This document shows, one piece after another, positions 10,417 to 21,895 of a stretch of DNA of 64,000 bases (its first letter is position 1; the number at the start of each line of letters is the position of its first letter). Where the stretch lies: positions 61,209,001 to 61,273,000 of the forward strand of contig CM048552.1 in assembly GCA_026413225.1 (NCBI GenBank). Direction: 5' to 3'. The notes below the pieces were generated by a model. That model was not told where the DNA came from. It worked only from the letters and a program-made list of their open reading frames with translations, and searched no databases. The stretch comes from Otis tarda (lineage: Eukaryota; Chordata; Aves; Otidiformes; Otididae). Position numbers and translations under genes: made by a program.

Positions 10417-13320
10417 CATTGCTGCTTCTTCTGCAGGTAACAATGGTCTCACATCCCAGGACTTCAAAATGTTTGTTGCAAGGTTTGACATTCAAAAATT
10501 TGCATATTTGTTTATTAGGTACTGCACATAAAGTATCAATATATTGTAACTGTAGAAATAAATACTTTGTAGGATCTTATAATCTTCTTTTTATGACATA
10601 GTGAGACACTTTTGACTTACTTTTATGCTGTTTAGGTACTTTTTCAAAGGTTTTATTCTGAAATATATAGCTCTAGTGCACTTGAATTTTAAATGCTGTT
10701 GTAGGTAATGTAGTCAGTTTTCTCTAACCTTGTGCTTGACAGATGGGGAGGAGTTCTGCTGAGGCAGGGTTTTCAGCATCAACATGCTAATAAAGCAACA
10801 GAGTTTAAAAAAAGAACTTGTCATTTGGGTAAAAATTAGGGGAAGAGTAACGTGATGGGTGCTAGCTTGTGAACACAGTTGTCACAGGTGACTGGCAGTA
10901 TAGCTGACAGGTGTGATGTTGTTTCTGGACTTCTACAGTTTTGGTGACTGATGGAGTTGAGGAATTTCAAAGTCTGAGTTCCTGATCTCTCCCTTGCACC
11001 CTGTTTACCTGGCAGAGGGTGGCATCACAAAACTGCCAGCTCTTCAAAGGGAGACAGCGGTTCTTCTGCCTTCTCTTTCCACACTGGGAACTGGCATTTT
11101 GGGACCTCTGTAGTACTGTTCTGTTTCACCCACATGCTTATGGGAGGGCTCTGGATTTGGCTTTCAGTCTTCAGGGAAGATGTTGGGGTAAAAACAGGAA
11201 AGGGAAGATGTGGCTGAGGTGTGAAAGGATGGAGACTCCTCCTGCTGAGTTTCCTCCCAGCCTCTGAGGATATACCAATATATTAATACAGCTGGTGCCC
11301 TCATCAGTGTTCTTTTCCACAGTAAACCTAGTTGCATTGGTCAGGGTCCCACATATATCCAGGTTTTATGCATGGGCTTAACCTGAACTCTGTTGGACAG
11401 TGGGACCACTCTTTTTACAGATGAGGATGCACATATCCTTTGCAGGTTCAAAAATAGAGCTGATGGGTTTGTAATTGCATCTCTTCCTTATACAGTCATA
11501 TTTACCACTTGGCAAAATGACCTCAGATGATGTAAGCTGCTTTATTAATAAGAGATAACCTTCCCTTTTCCCCTATACCCTCTCAAATTCTGCTCCAGGG
11601 ATAATGGAGTTCATCCTAGATAATCTCAGCAATGAAATCTGGTTGCTTTACTCTTCTTGGAAAGAAAGTGTAAAGACCTGAGAGTGGTAAGAAATTGCAA
11701 TTTACTGCTGGTACCTCTAACTAATGCCAGTACACATTCTGTTTTTCAAGTGTTCCTCTTTGTTAACCACAAACAGTAATGCTATCTTGACCTTTCATAT
11801 GCTGGGCAATTTTGATCTGTTCTTCTACAAAATGTTAGTTTGTTCCTATTGTTATTTATCCTTTAAACAACCAGTTTTTATGCTTGTAGTCATGTTTATT
11901 GTCTTTGTCAGGCCTGAAGAGTCTACATTCCTCCTTTAATTTAGAATTTATACGACGAGCTTATACCCTTGCTGAAAATAAAATCTTAAGCTGGTCGGTG
12001 GCTCAATGTGGCAGCTCGGTCACTTGTTTTGGAAAAAAAATTTTGAAGCAATTAATATTAAAGTTCTCTGCTTTAAACGAGTTGTGAGTGTGAGCTTGAA
12101 GATCTTACTCATTTACTGGCTCAAAGTCTCCTAAAGGCCAAGAAGTTTGTAAACCTCTTTAAAATAGACTTGAATCCAGTGTCATGAGACCATGAAAAGT
12201 GTTTTCCTAACCTCTACACTGAAGTGTACAGGGTTGTGGAGGACTGATCAGTCGCTCTCTTGAATTTTTTTTTCTGACTTACATGAGCTGTGCTTGTTAA
12301 CTTATTTTTTTTCCAAAATGTGGGTTTTTTTTTTTATTGAAAACACCTGATACAGTAGGTAGAACCACAAGTATTTCCATTTGCATTTTATGCTGTTAAT
12401 GTAATATAATTGCTGTGCTGAGGATGGTTTTAGCTTGTTCTGTGAATAGAGGCAGATGTCTGATGTCACATTGATGTGTTATAGATATCAGTCCTCCCTT
12501 CAATATTCAATTGCTTTATAAAAGTAAGAGCTAGAAAATTAAAGTAATTAAAGCTGAAAATCCCCAATGCAACGCAACTTAATTTTAACTGAGATGCTGT
12601 TGATCACTTGTACCTTGTTTTTCTCCTTGCGGGTTTGATAAATGAGGCACTTGCCACACCAGTTAAAATTTCAAACTGCATGTTTTGCTATGAGGTTTCA
12701 GATGAAGTTTGTTTGCTGCCTAGGTAACAAATCCAGATGTGGCACTCGTCTGTGTATTTTACTGAATTATGTGGAACAAGCTGAGGACAAACACAGGAGA
12801 CCGTACTCAGTTAAAGTATATGCTGTGGTATCCCAGTGTGTTACTAGGGAAAACAAATATTGTACTCCTTGTCATTTGGATCTGTCTGGAAGTGAAACCA
12901 GAAGCTTAGCATTTAGACATGAGTAACTGCCTGTATGATTTCCATTATCTTTAGTTGACCCAAGATTGTTTTACTTTAGAAAGTAATTGCTTTGTGTATT
13001 GATTAAAGCCTTATAACTACAGTGTTTCAACAGAGGAGAAAATTCAAGCAGAGGGCAGAACAGGATTGATTGCTGCTACAGAAAACTAACAGTGGTTTGT
13101 GTCTTTTTATCTCTGATAACTTTAATCTTGGAACTGGTTTTCTATTTGTGGTTTAAAATGTATGCTTCTGAATTGTAAAGCTCAGCTTGCTGCTGGAACT
13201 GATACAGTTATTGATAATAACTTTGCACATCAGTATAGTACAGAGAGATATGCCTTCCTGGAAGACCAACTGCATTTTCTGGAGAGTAATTCACCTGGCA
13301 AACAAAAGCACCAATACTTT

Positions 13321-13348
13321 GCCCTGCGAAAAAAAAAAAAAACAGGGC
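13321..13348. repeat. A14 tract between inverted GCCCTG/CAGGGC hexamers
   Basis: GCCCTG at 13321-13326 is the reverse complement of CAGGGC at 13343-13348. Between them lie CG and fourteen A. The result would be a short stem with an all-A loop. Confidence 0.8.
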
Positions 13349-14880
13349 CCTGCCATAACATATCTAACTTTCTACTCTGTGCTATTTAGCATCTAATACT
13401 ATAGACATTTAGAAAATTTAAAAGGTATTTTCTGTATTTAATGAGGTTAGAAATGAATGTAATATTCACAGTACAAAAACACTGTATTTCTGGTGTACCT
13501 AGAATCGTACTGGTTACACTGGGAGATTTTGCCATATCACAGCAAATTATCCTCCTGTTGCCTGGCCTCTCCTCAAACCAAAATGAATGTGACCTAAAAG
13601 GAGGTACAGTCATCTCTCTTTGTTTTGGTGAATGGCTCAACTGCTATGAACAAACAGGACTGAGCAGGTAGGATGGTGTTTGTGGTGACCGTGGTCTCAG
13701 GCTCCCTCTCTGGGCTAAGGCTGCCCCTACTCTGAGCATCTCCACTTCTGCCCTGGCTTTGGGAGCTGAGTTGAGTCTTTCACACTTTAGAAAGCAGACT
13801 GGTGGGATTGGAGAAGGAGAGAGAATGAACTTGATTTTGAGCAAAGAGCTGGGAGCAGTCCTGACTCCACTGAAGTCAATAAGAGTTTTACCATGAACTT
13901 GGCAAAATAGGGTCAGGATTTTGTGTGATGGGGGGATCTATCTGCAAGGCCATGGATGCCATCTCGTGCTGGATCTGAAGGAAGCTGCTAACAAGTTTCC
14001 TATGATGGAAATGTTCAACAAAAGGCAGTTTGCTGGGCAGGAATGACAGAAATACTCAAAATCATGAGGGAACATAGCTGAAGAGGTTGGAAATAGTTAA
14101 AAAAAACCAAACAAACAAAAACCCACCATTCAACTTATGTCTTCTCAGACAATAACAGAAACATTGGCTCCTCATGTCTAAAGTTCTTGCACTGTAAAAT
14201 AATTAAACAAAATCTGAAGGTTGAACAACTCTGTTTTACCTTATCATCACTAAAAGGGTAACTAAATTTGGGAGGCAGTCTTATTAATATTGATAGAAGT
14301 TCTTTAAACATATTATGAGGGTGGTGGTGTAATAATAGATGTTCTGAAATCTTTGGGATTACATAGACTTTTCTCTTGGACACTTCAGGTCAAATTCTGT
14401 CTATCCTGTGCACTTTGATAATCACAGGAACTGTAGTGCACATTTACTGTGACCAAAGTAACCTGAAGGAGAATCCTGGCAGTTTTGTCTCAACCTCCTC
14501 AGTACTTTTACTTGCTGTGTTGGTGGTTTAAATGTGAATTTGCACATCTATGATGATAGCTCTTCTATAATGGTTCAGAGAAATATTGAGCATGCATTAT
14601 ATATTCAACATGGATATGTACCCTGAATTATCTTCCATTTTTAAAGGCAGTTGTTTGACTTAACAGTGGTGTGTTTGAGAGGCTCCATAAGGTAATACTA
14701 AATTTTAAAAAAGCACACATCTGTCACCTCTTGACAGCAATGAATCTTAAGTAGGTTTGCAAGTTATTTATGGGTATCAAAGTGCTGTTCCTATTGTAGA
14801 TCAAGAGCCATAGTGTGTTTCCTCTCTTTCCTGCATTCCCCCTTGCAGTGCTGTAAATCTAACTTCTGCCCATCCTATTG

Positions 14881-15200
14881 TTCAAAGAAAAGCAGCCATA
14901 TTGTGCTGATTGCTATTAAATTACAGCAGAAAGGGAGGGAAACAAATGCGGAAGCCAATCTTACCAGCAGGGATACCACTATCTTTTATTTTGCCTTTTG
15001 GGGGTCACAAAGTCATGGCAGGCGGCTGACCTCTGATAACCTTTTCAGTGCCACAGCATGCAGTTTCTTTCGGAAGAACTTAATTAAACACAACGGAAGT
15101 TCCCGGCTCACATTTGTTCCTGAAAAGAGTCGTCTTTGATTGGTGTTTTCTGCTGAGGTGACAACAGAGATGCTGCTTTTGTTCCGAGGAGAAAAGTTAG
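14881..15200. other. Conserved-element-like block
   Basis: This is complex, non-repetitive sequence with scattered CpGs and motifs such as GATTGG and AACAAT-type sites. No splice-bounded open frame is apparent. I read it as a possible conserved non-coding element on appearance alone. Confidence 0.2.
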
Positions 15201-16600
15201 CATATGTTAGTTAAGGATTTGTGGTTTCCTATAGTGGTGCTGGGTCTTCCTGAAGATTCGCTGGGGTTCTCAGCTAGCACTGGAGCACCACAGCAGTGGA
15301 TGAAAAGCACACAAAATAAGTTTAAAACATGTTTTAAATGAGGCTAGTCCAACTTGTTGAGGGCTATGTGTAGTTTGGTCCAAGGTAAATAAAATTATAT
15401 TCTCCCTATACAGATGGCGATGTATCTGTGGTAGTCCATGTCTTTGATATGAACCATGCAGTATGGAACATGTATCCACCAAAGCCTGGCTGTGAGTCTC
15501 ATCAAGATTAATTGCAACAAGATGAGATTTATTTAGTTCTTCTATTGTGGAAATGTGTTGCAATGCAGGAGAGAATAAGCAGTTTTCGTGGAACAGGATA
15601 TAAATCCAGAACACTAGTTGAACGTAGACAGCACCTGCCAGGTGAAGTGTGTGCTGTCATGAGTAAAGCTCTTTTAATTGCAGAAATATCTGGGTATAAG
15701 TCATCTTCCGTATGCTTTTTTTTGGTTCGGTCATATTGGCATCTTGTACGTGGAAGCAGTGGCAGATCATGTGACTAGAAAGGCTATTAATGACTCTTGG
15801 AAATGGAGCTGGGTGCTGTACTTGGTGTTTGCTGAATCTCTTTGAAACAGGAAGCATTACTGACAAGTCTCGGTGCAACTGAGGAGGTGTGGGCATTTGT
15901 ATGAGTCTTTGATGGAGACAAAATTAAAATTTACTGCACTAGCAATGGGCAGAGGGAAGCCCTTTCCTTCTCTCGGTAGCATGGACTGGGAGTTGGCAGC
16001 ACCTAGGTCACTGGTTTGGGTAGGGAAGAAGGTCCAGCTCTCTGACAGGAGGAGTGATGTCCCGACAGAGGGGGAACTCCCCTCGATTACTGCCTGCTGC
16101 CACAGCACATGGGTCCTTTCTCAGAGGGACAGGAGATCCATTTGAGCTCTCAGGGCAGACCGGAGCAGAGGAACAGCTCTCCTGCACTTGTGGGTTGTCC
16201 TGGGTATTGCCATGGGAGGTGAAGTCGCACTGCTTCATTGAGAGCGGTGGGGCAGGGTGTGGAAAGAGACTGAGGAAAGAACTAAAATATACCATGGGAG
16301 ACTCCTTCTCCTTTACTAAAGACAGGCCTGCCTTAACAAATCCCAGCTAAGCAAAAATTTTCCCATTATTTGCTATTCAGTCTTCTCTTTCCTCCTTTTG
16401 CCCCTGATCTTTGATACTGTATGTCTTAATCTTGCCAAAGAGATGTGTGGACGGTGTTAGCTGAGGCTGTATCGCCTTCCTCGGAGTTAATTCGTCTCTG
16501 TGCAGGCAAAGGGTATGGAAAGCATCTGTTTTCGGGGCTGGGGCCACACCAAGCAGAAATGATGCAGTAAAAACTGCCTGGAAAGATCAGGTTACCAACT
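15201..16600. other. Unique non-coding sequence, no gene recognised
   Basis: Several overlapping open frames of 80-115 codons on both strands (15270-15614 minus, 15873-16145 plus, 16054-16350 plus). None has family similarity or exon context. The stretch around 16000-16270 is somewhat GC-richer. Confidence 0.55.
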
Positions 16601-17330
16601 CATTAGAGGGAATGTGTCCTGGTAACTGTAAAATGAGCTTCCATATTCCCTCATTTCTAGCATCTAATTTGCTGGGTGGTTTCATTTATTAGCATACATT
16701 CAAGTGTGTGGGCACTTGTGTGGCTCTTTCTTTAAGAAACAAAAACATTAACCCTCTAGTACACCACCTGTTTGCACTTCATTGTCGACTGCAAGGGGTT
16801 ATTTTATTGGCTTCATTGTTTCACTTTTCATTAACTTTTTTCTTTATTAACATGTAGGCTGCAATCCGGTTTCTTTTTGCTAGAAATGGACTTTGTCATT
16901 AATACCATACTTCTGGCTGTATTTCTTTATTTAAAAGAAATAAAGCTTTTATTTTATGTCTGGTCTTTATATCTACCCTTGGTCTGTGTCTCTGTCCTAG
17001 TGGCTTTCCAAATGTACTTGATTTAGCTTTTCAATATGTAATTAATGCCAAACAAGTTAATTGCTTTACAAGTGTCCAGAATTCCCTCGTTTCATTTCTA
17101 TTCATTTATCAACCTTCATTATACAGCCACTGTTCCACATAAACACAAATGATTGTTAATGAATGCCTAATGTCGTATTCATTAGAAAATCAGGTTAATG
17201 GCTAGTAATGAATATCTGAGCTACTTGTTTCTTTCAAGTATGTTTTTTTTTTTTCTTGTTGATTACAATACTTCTTTACTCTACAAAGAAATCATACCTG
17301 TGTGTTAGGCCAACTGAAACATGATGAGGT
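16601..17330. other. TAAT-rich conserved-element-like block
   Basis: About 700 bp rich in homeodomain-type cores (ATTAA, TTAATG, AATTAATG, CATTAG) with almost no low-complexity sequence apart from a T run near 17245. Two adjoining perfect stem-loops lie at 16920-16954. Base composition and motif content resemble deeply conserved vertebrate enhancers. No coding potential is visible. Confidence 0.35.
16920..16954. repeat. Two overlapping perfect dyads in AT-rich sequence
   Basis: TATTTCTTT (16920-16928) pairs with AAAGAAATA (16934-16942) across a 5-nt spacer. AAATAAA (16938-16944) then pairs with TTTATTT after GCT. The second dyad shares its left arm with the right arm of the first, so only one can form at a time. 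Confidence 0.75.
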
Positions 17331-20300
17331 CAAACCTTTGCAGAAGCCCACGACCATTCCCATATTGCAGGTGCTTTCTCTTTAAGTGAAATGCTGAAGA
17401 TATTTCATAAAGACAGACAACGTGTAACTGCTAGTTTATCCTTGGTTTGTGATTAATCTACATAGGGGCCTACTCATGTTCTTAAAACCATTTTAGGCCA
17501 GCCAAGGTGACAATTATCGTTCCTAGATGCCTTTCTACAGTCACAAGAGATTTGAGGACCTGAAACCTTCAGGAAATATGCTTTGGGAAAGACCTTCTTT
17601 GAATCAGAGATAAAACTGAGTCCTGACATTTTCTATAGATCAAACTTCACCAAACTTATCCCATAGCAAACACGAGACTCTGCCCTGACCAAACTGCTTT
17701 CTAGCTAACAACATTCTCTTGTTTCTACCAGAGGTAGTGCATTTTAGCTTCTGGTCTCTACCCCTGCTGTACATTATGTTAATTCATTAGCATGATTGGT
17801 ATCTCCTGCCCCAGAAGTGGCTGCCTTTTGGTGGGTGAAGTGATACTTAGATATTGGCTACAGTGAAATATTTTAAAATATTGTATTTTGGCTTACAAGG
17901 TTTCAGTAACCCTGATCATGCTAGATTATCCAAATACAAACGTGCGTATGTGCATGCATGTGTAGTATCTTTTCACAGATATTTAGGGACAAGTAACATC
18001 GAATAATATCTCTTGTCCTGCTTTATAAGGCTCTGCCTGCCAAAAAGATTTGTCTATTGGAAGTTATATGTCCGTAATAACTAGGCTATATTTCATATTT
18101 TGTTTTATAAAGCGTTGGCTCATCTTTGTTTGCTATCGCTTCTGCCATGGTAACATGAAGGCCTGGAGATCCTAGGAGCATTTGAGCTGGAGCTATAGCT
18201 CTTCTGAGGGCTCAGGAAACAAAATATCTTGTATTGTTTGCATGGATATCCATCAACAGCCTTCCTGTTTTGCCTTACTAGACCTTTAAGGGACTTCGCA
18301 AACATATTGAACAATAATGGTGATGAACATGGTCCTGCTGGACACCTCAAGCACAATGGCTCTTTACAGTTATAAAGAAATTACTCCTTATTGGTAACTA
18401 AACCTTGAAAGAACACATTTGCCCTAATTATAAATGGTGTGAAAAAGAGTCCCCAGAGTGACAGTGCAGACTGCTGCTTGTCAGATGTTGCAGATAATTT
18501 TTAAAAAAATAAACACAATACAGTTAAAATGTAATTGACTCTTTATAATGTTCCTGTCAAACAAATTACAATGTGAAATAAGATGAGAGAATTTATGCAA
18601 TGGGAGACAGTAAATTGTGTTTATTACTTAATGAAAGTTTTGAAGTGTCAGTGCTGCATCAGAGGACATTGTGTGCTTGCAGTTAGTGTTGGTAGTTTGG
18701 TAGTAACCACAGTCAGGATTAGGGTCCTATATCAGTGTAACCGCTAAGTGTGTGTAGCATAGGTTGTTTGATCTCTGGCAGTAGCTCTATACGGTTCTTA
18801 CCATCAGAATGATTCCCAGGCTGTATCTCATATGCTGAAAGTCAAATATGTGCTGTGAGATTTTTCTGAATCATTTCTACTGACATCCCAGATTTCATCA
18901 GCCCTCTCTCTGCCTGCTCGGCACTTTGCAGAACTGAACTTTAAATGCAGACATGTGCTGGGGTTGCTCATTAGGCAAAGACAGCTGAAATAGACGCAAC
19001 ATGGAAGAGAGTTGTAGTACCTCCAGGCAAGTCTTTTGTGAATGGCTTTAGAACACACGTATGATGGGTTCCTGTGTTTGGCCTGGAAAGAGAAAGGTGA
19101 TCAATTAATACTCATGCAGGGCTTTAAGTTACTAGGAGAATAATAGTGAGTTAAGTTCCCAGTCTCTGAATTTACTTATTTGTGATTATTTTGAGTGGGT
19201 CAAGAATGTTAGCCAATATGTGATAGAGAAATCTCATACTTTGTCTTTCCATTGGACTTGGGGAGTGGAAAGTGCAGCTCAGGCAGTCTGATTTTAAATG
19301 GTGTCTACTGCTAGATGATTTAATTTCTAGTAAATTATCGGTTGAGTATGTGGTTTCAGAAACTCTTTACTAGTATGACATGTGCAGAGCTGAGAAGCTG
19401 AGGAAATCTGATTATGAAAGATCACGCTGCCATACTGCAAACCTGCACGAGGCAAGACTAAAAGATGAGCTAAAATTTCTGTTGTGCTACCTGAGAGTCT
19501 CCTTAGACCTGTTAAACCTTTGAAGACTCTTTTTGAAATCTCTAGAAGTTATGTGCTCAGCCTGCAAAAATAGAATAAAATAAAATAAACTAATTTTTAA
19601 ATACATTGCAGGCTGTGCCTTACTACACAGCCCATGTGAGTGGAGAATCACGGGTTGGAGGTGTTTACTGCTGCGCTGTACGTACAATCTCACAACTGCT
19701 GTGCTGCATTCAGTGGTGGTTTGTGTGCTCTGCTCCAGTGGCACCAGTCCTCCGTTCACAGAGGGTTGTTTGGCTCTTCAGTGCTTTTCACTGACGACTG
19801 TCCTGCACACCAATAGAGATGGCTTGTATTTTTGACCCTGTCATTCTGCTGCAAGGAGGAGAAAGGCTCCTGGTAGCAAAAAGTGTAACCTGTAGACCGT
19901 AGACATCAGATGTGCTTGGTAACTCACTGTCATTGCTGGCAGCTGGGGAAGGGATGATGGGGGCAGGTAAGGGTGAGATACCAGGGCAGCTAGAAGTCCT
20001 GGACTGAGGGGCAGAGCTTGGTACATAGCATGGGGAACTCATGATGTAGCACAGCTCATCACTGCCAGACAAGCCAAGCTGACATCAAGTAACCATCCAA
20101 CAGGAAACACCGTCCTAGACCTTGCTTTCCCCCCCCACAAAGTTAAGCAATTTTTCACTCTTTTTAATAAGTACTATTGCCACATCAGTGGTATACAGTG
20201 TATCAAAAATTCCCATCATAACAACTGGGAGATGTTTTTGCTTATTTTTTGTGCATACTTCATTTCTCATGTAGTTTTTAGGAATTTCTGTTTTGATCAG

Positions 20301-21832
20301 GCTTGGAGCTAGTATTCTCATGCTGTTGGATAGCTTTTGATCTTCTGGCTGATTAAATAACCCCCTTTCCCACACACAAGGATTATAAAGTAACACAAAA
20401 CAACAACAAATAAAACCTCGCCTGGTGTAATCTTTAGTACAATTTCTAGTACTATCACCTTTTGCATTTAATATGCTATTCAGATGACTCTGTGAAGAAT
20501 ATTTTAGGAATACATAGATGTTGAAGCATTGATTCTATTATTCATCTGCTGTGTAAGCATCAAAATCAGCTTTATAGATGCAATTTTCTCTTCACTAGGG
20601 GTACAAAGCACAAAAATTACAGGAATAATTTCATCTTTCTCTTTCAAATAAAAATAAATAGATGAGTTCATCAAGGAAATTGCTGACCTGTTATATTTTT
20701 TCTTTCATTTGCTAATGATCCCCCTTTTCACTGAATGAAGCTTGAGCCTGGTGATTTTTCCTGCAATGTGTACATGTATATCTAGTAAATTAATGTCAGT
20801 GTGCTGGGGAAGATGGTAGCCATAGGCCAGGGCTTTTTGTTGCCATGGATCCATTGCAGACCTCTCTGATTGTAGCTTGTTAGGGCTTTGTTTAAACAAG
20901 TAGGAATTGGGGAAAGAAAAAAAAAAGGTTTTCAGCTATTTCTGTCATTTACATTTTAACTGTTCTAATTGTCCTAATTTCCTTCCTATTTACAATGAAT
21001 GGTTAGGGGAGTAAGCTTTCAGTGGTGACCACTACTCTCTTCAAACTCAGGCTGCACACTCTGTCCACGGTTTTTTTCCCCTGTGCTACTCTGACAGGGA
21101 AAGGACTGCACTGTCCGTTTAGGCTGTGAGAGTTTTGGGGCAGGATCTGCCGCTTGTTTTCCATCCAGTGTTGCGTGTGGATCTTGGTTCTTGTCCGTCA
21201 AGCTATATGGTTGTGAAAATCCTAGTCACAAAAATGACAAACTGTCTGGAAGGGAGAGGAAAGGAGGTGGACTGATAAACTAGCTTATGGAATTATCTAG
21301 TCAACATTTGTCTATATGAATCCAAATCACCTTTCCAGTGGGTTCATACTTCTATTTGGCCAACATACGTAAGATTGCCCAGCCAACTTTCTGTCACTGT
21401 ACTTTTTCTTCCTCTGCAGTACAAATAATCCAAGTGTTTGTGGCAGCTTCTTCACATTGCATTTTCCTCTACTATAAATGTCTCTTAAAGCAAGACAAAA
21501 CATTTATCCTCTTCCCTTCCAGCTGTCGGGGCATGCGAATATAAAGTCTATAGTCTTAGAGCCTTGAGGTGTGCAAAAGGCTAGCAGTGGATGTGTGCAG
21601 AGGTCTGCAGGGCTACCCTGATAATTTAAGTCCTGGGTCTCTAACAGCACTTGGAACAAAATTTCTTGCTGGTCAAGGTATGCAGGAGCTTGCAGGCTCT
21701 CATCGTATTTCTCTGTAACGCAGCAGCTCTAGAATATCACTCTGAGAGACTATAGAGCTGCAGAGAGGCTGCTGGTCCCTGATGGGCAAGAACTGCCCAG
21801 GTCTGGGTGCAGATTCTGACCCTGGAGAGAGG
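17331..21832. other. Unique non-coding sequence, no gene recognised
   Basis: No recognisable gene or interspersed repeat. Two RFX X-box-like half-palindromes lie at 18142-18154 (CTGCCATGGTAAC) and 20839-20848 (GTTGCCATGG). Open frames such as 19788-20072 minus and 20115-20396 minus have no recognisable similarity. Confidence 0.55.
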
Positions 21833-21895
21833 AGAGGGGAGGCAGGAGGTGCTGGTGCGCCTATAGGTAATATAGGTGCACCGGTAATACCCTCT
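21833..21895 (+). other. Strong small hairpin, 12- to 16-bp stem with 5-nt loop
   Basis: GGTGCGCCTATA (21854-21865) pairs with TATAGGTGCACC (21871-21882) over a GGTAA loop, with one G-U pair. The stem can be extended by four more pairs (two G-U) to 21850-21886. Beyond an asymmetric internal loop, AGAGGG (21833-21838) can pair with CCCTCT (21890-21895). The whole is a compact RNA-like fold. It is shorter than a usual microRNA precursor, so I assign no class. Confidence 0.6.

Larger units (their letters stand above)
8664..14880. other. Unique non-coding sequence, no gene recognised
   Basis: About 6 kb without an identifiable gene or interspersed repeat. It includes a 22-bp tandem duplication at 9759-9802, a perfect 16-bp palindrome at 10401-10416, a consensus octamer ATTTGCAT at 12379-12386 and an A14 run at 13329-13342 flanked by GCCCTG/CAGGGC. 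Open frames of 60-94 codons (for example 12642-12926 and 11019-11267) show no recognisable similarity. Confidence 0.6.

Noticed and set aside
21850..21886. microRNA precursor
   Set aside because: The continuous stem is about 16 bp, shorter than needed for a typical precursor, and the outer pairing is interrupted; reported only as a hairpin.
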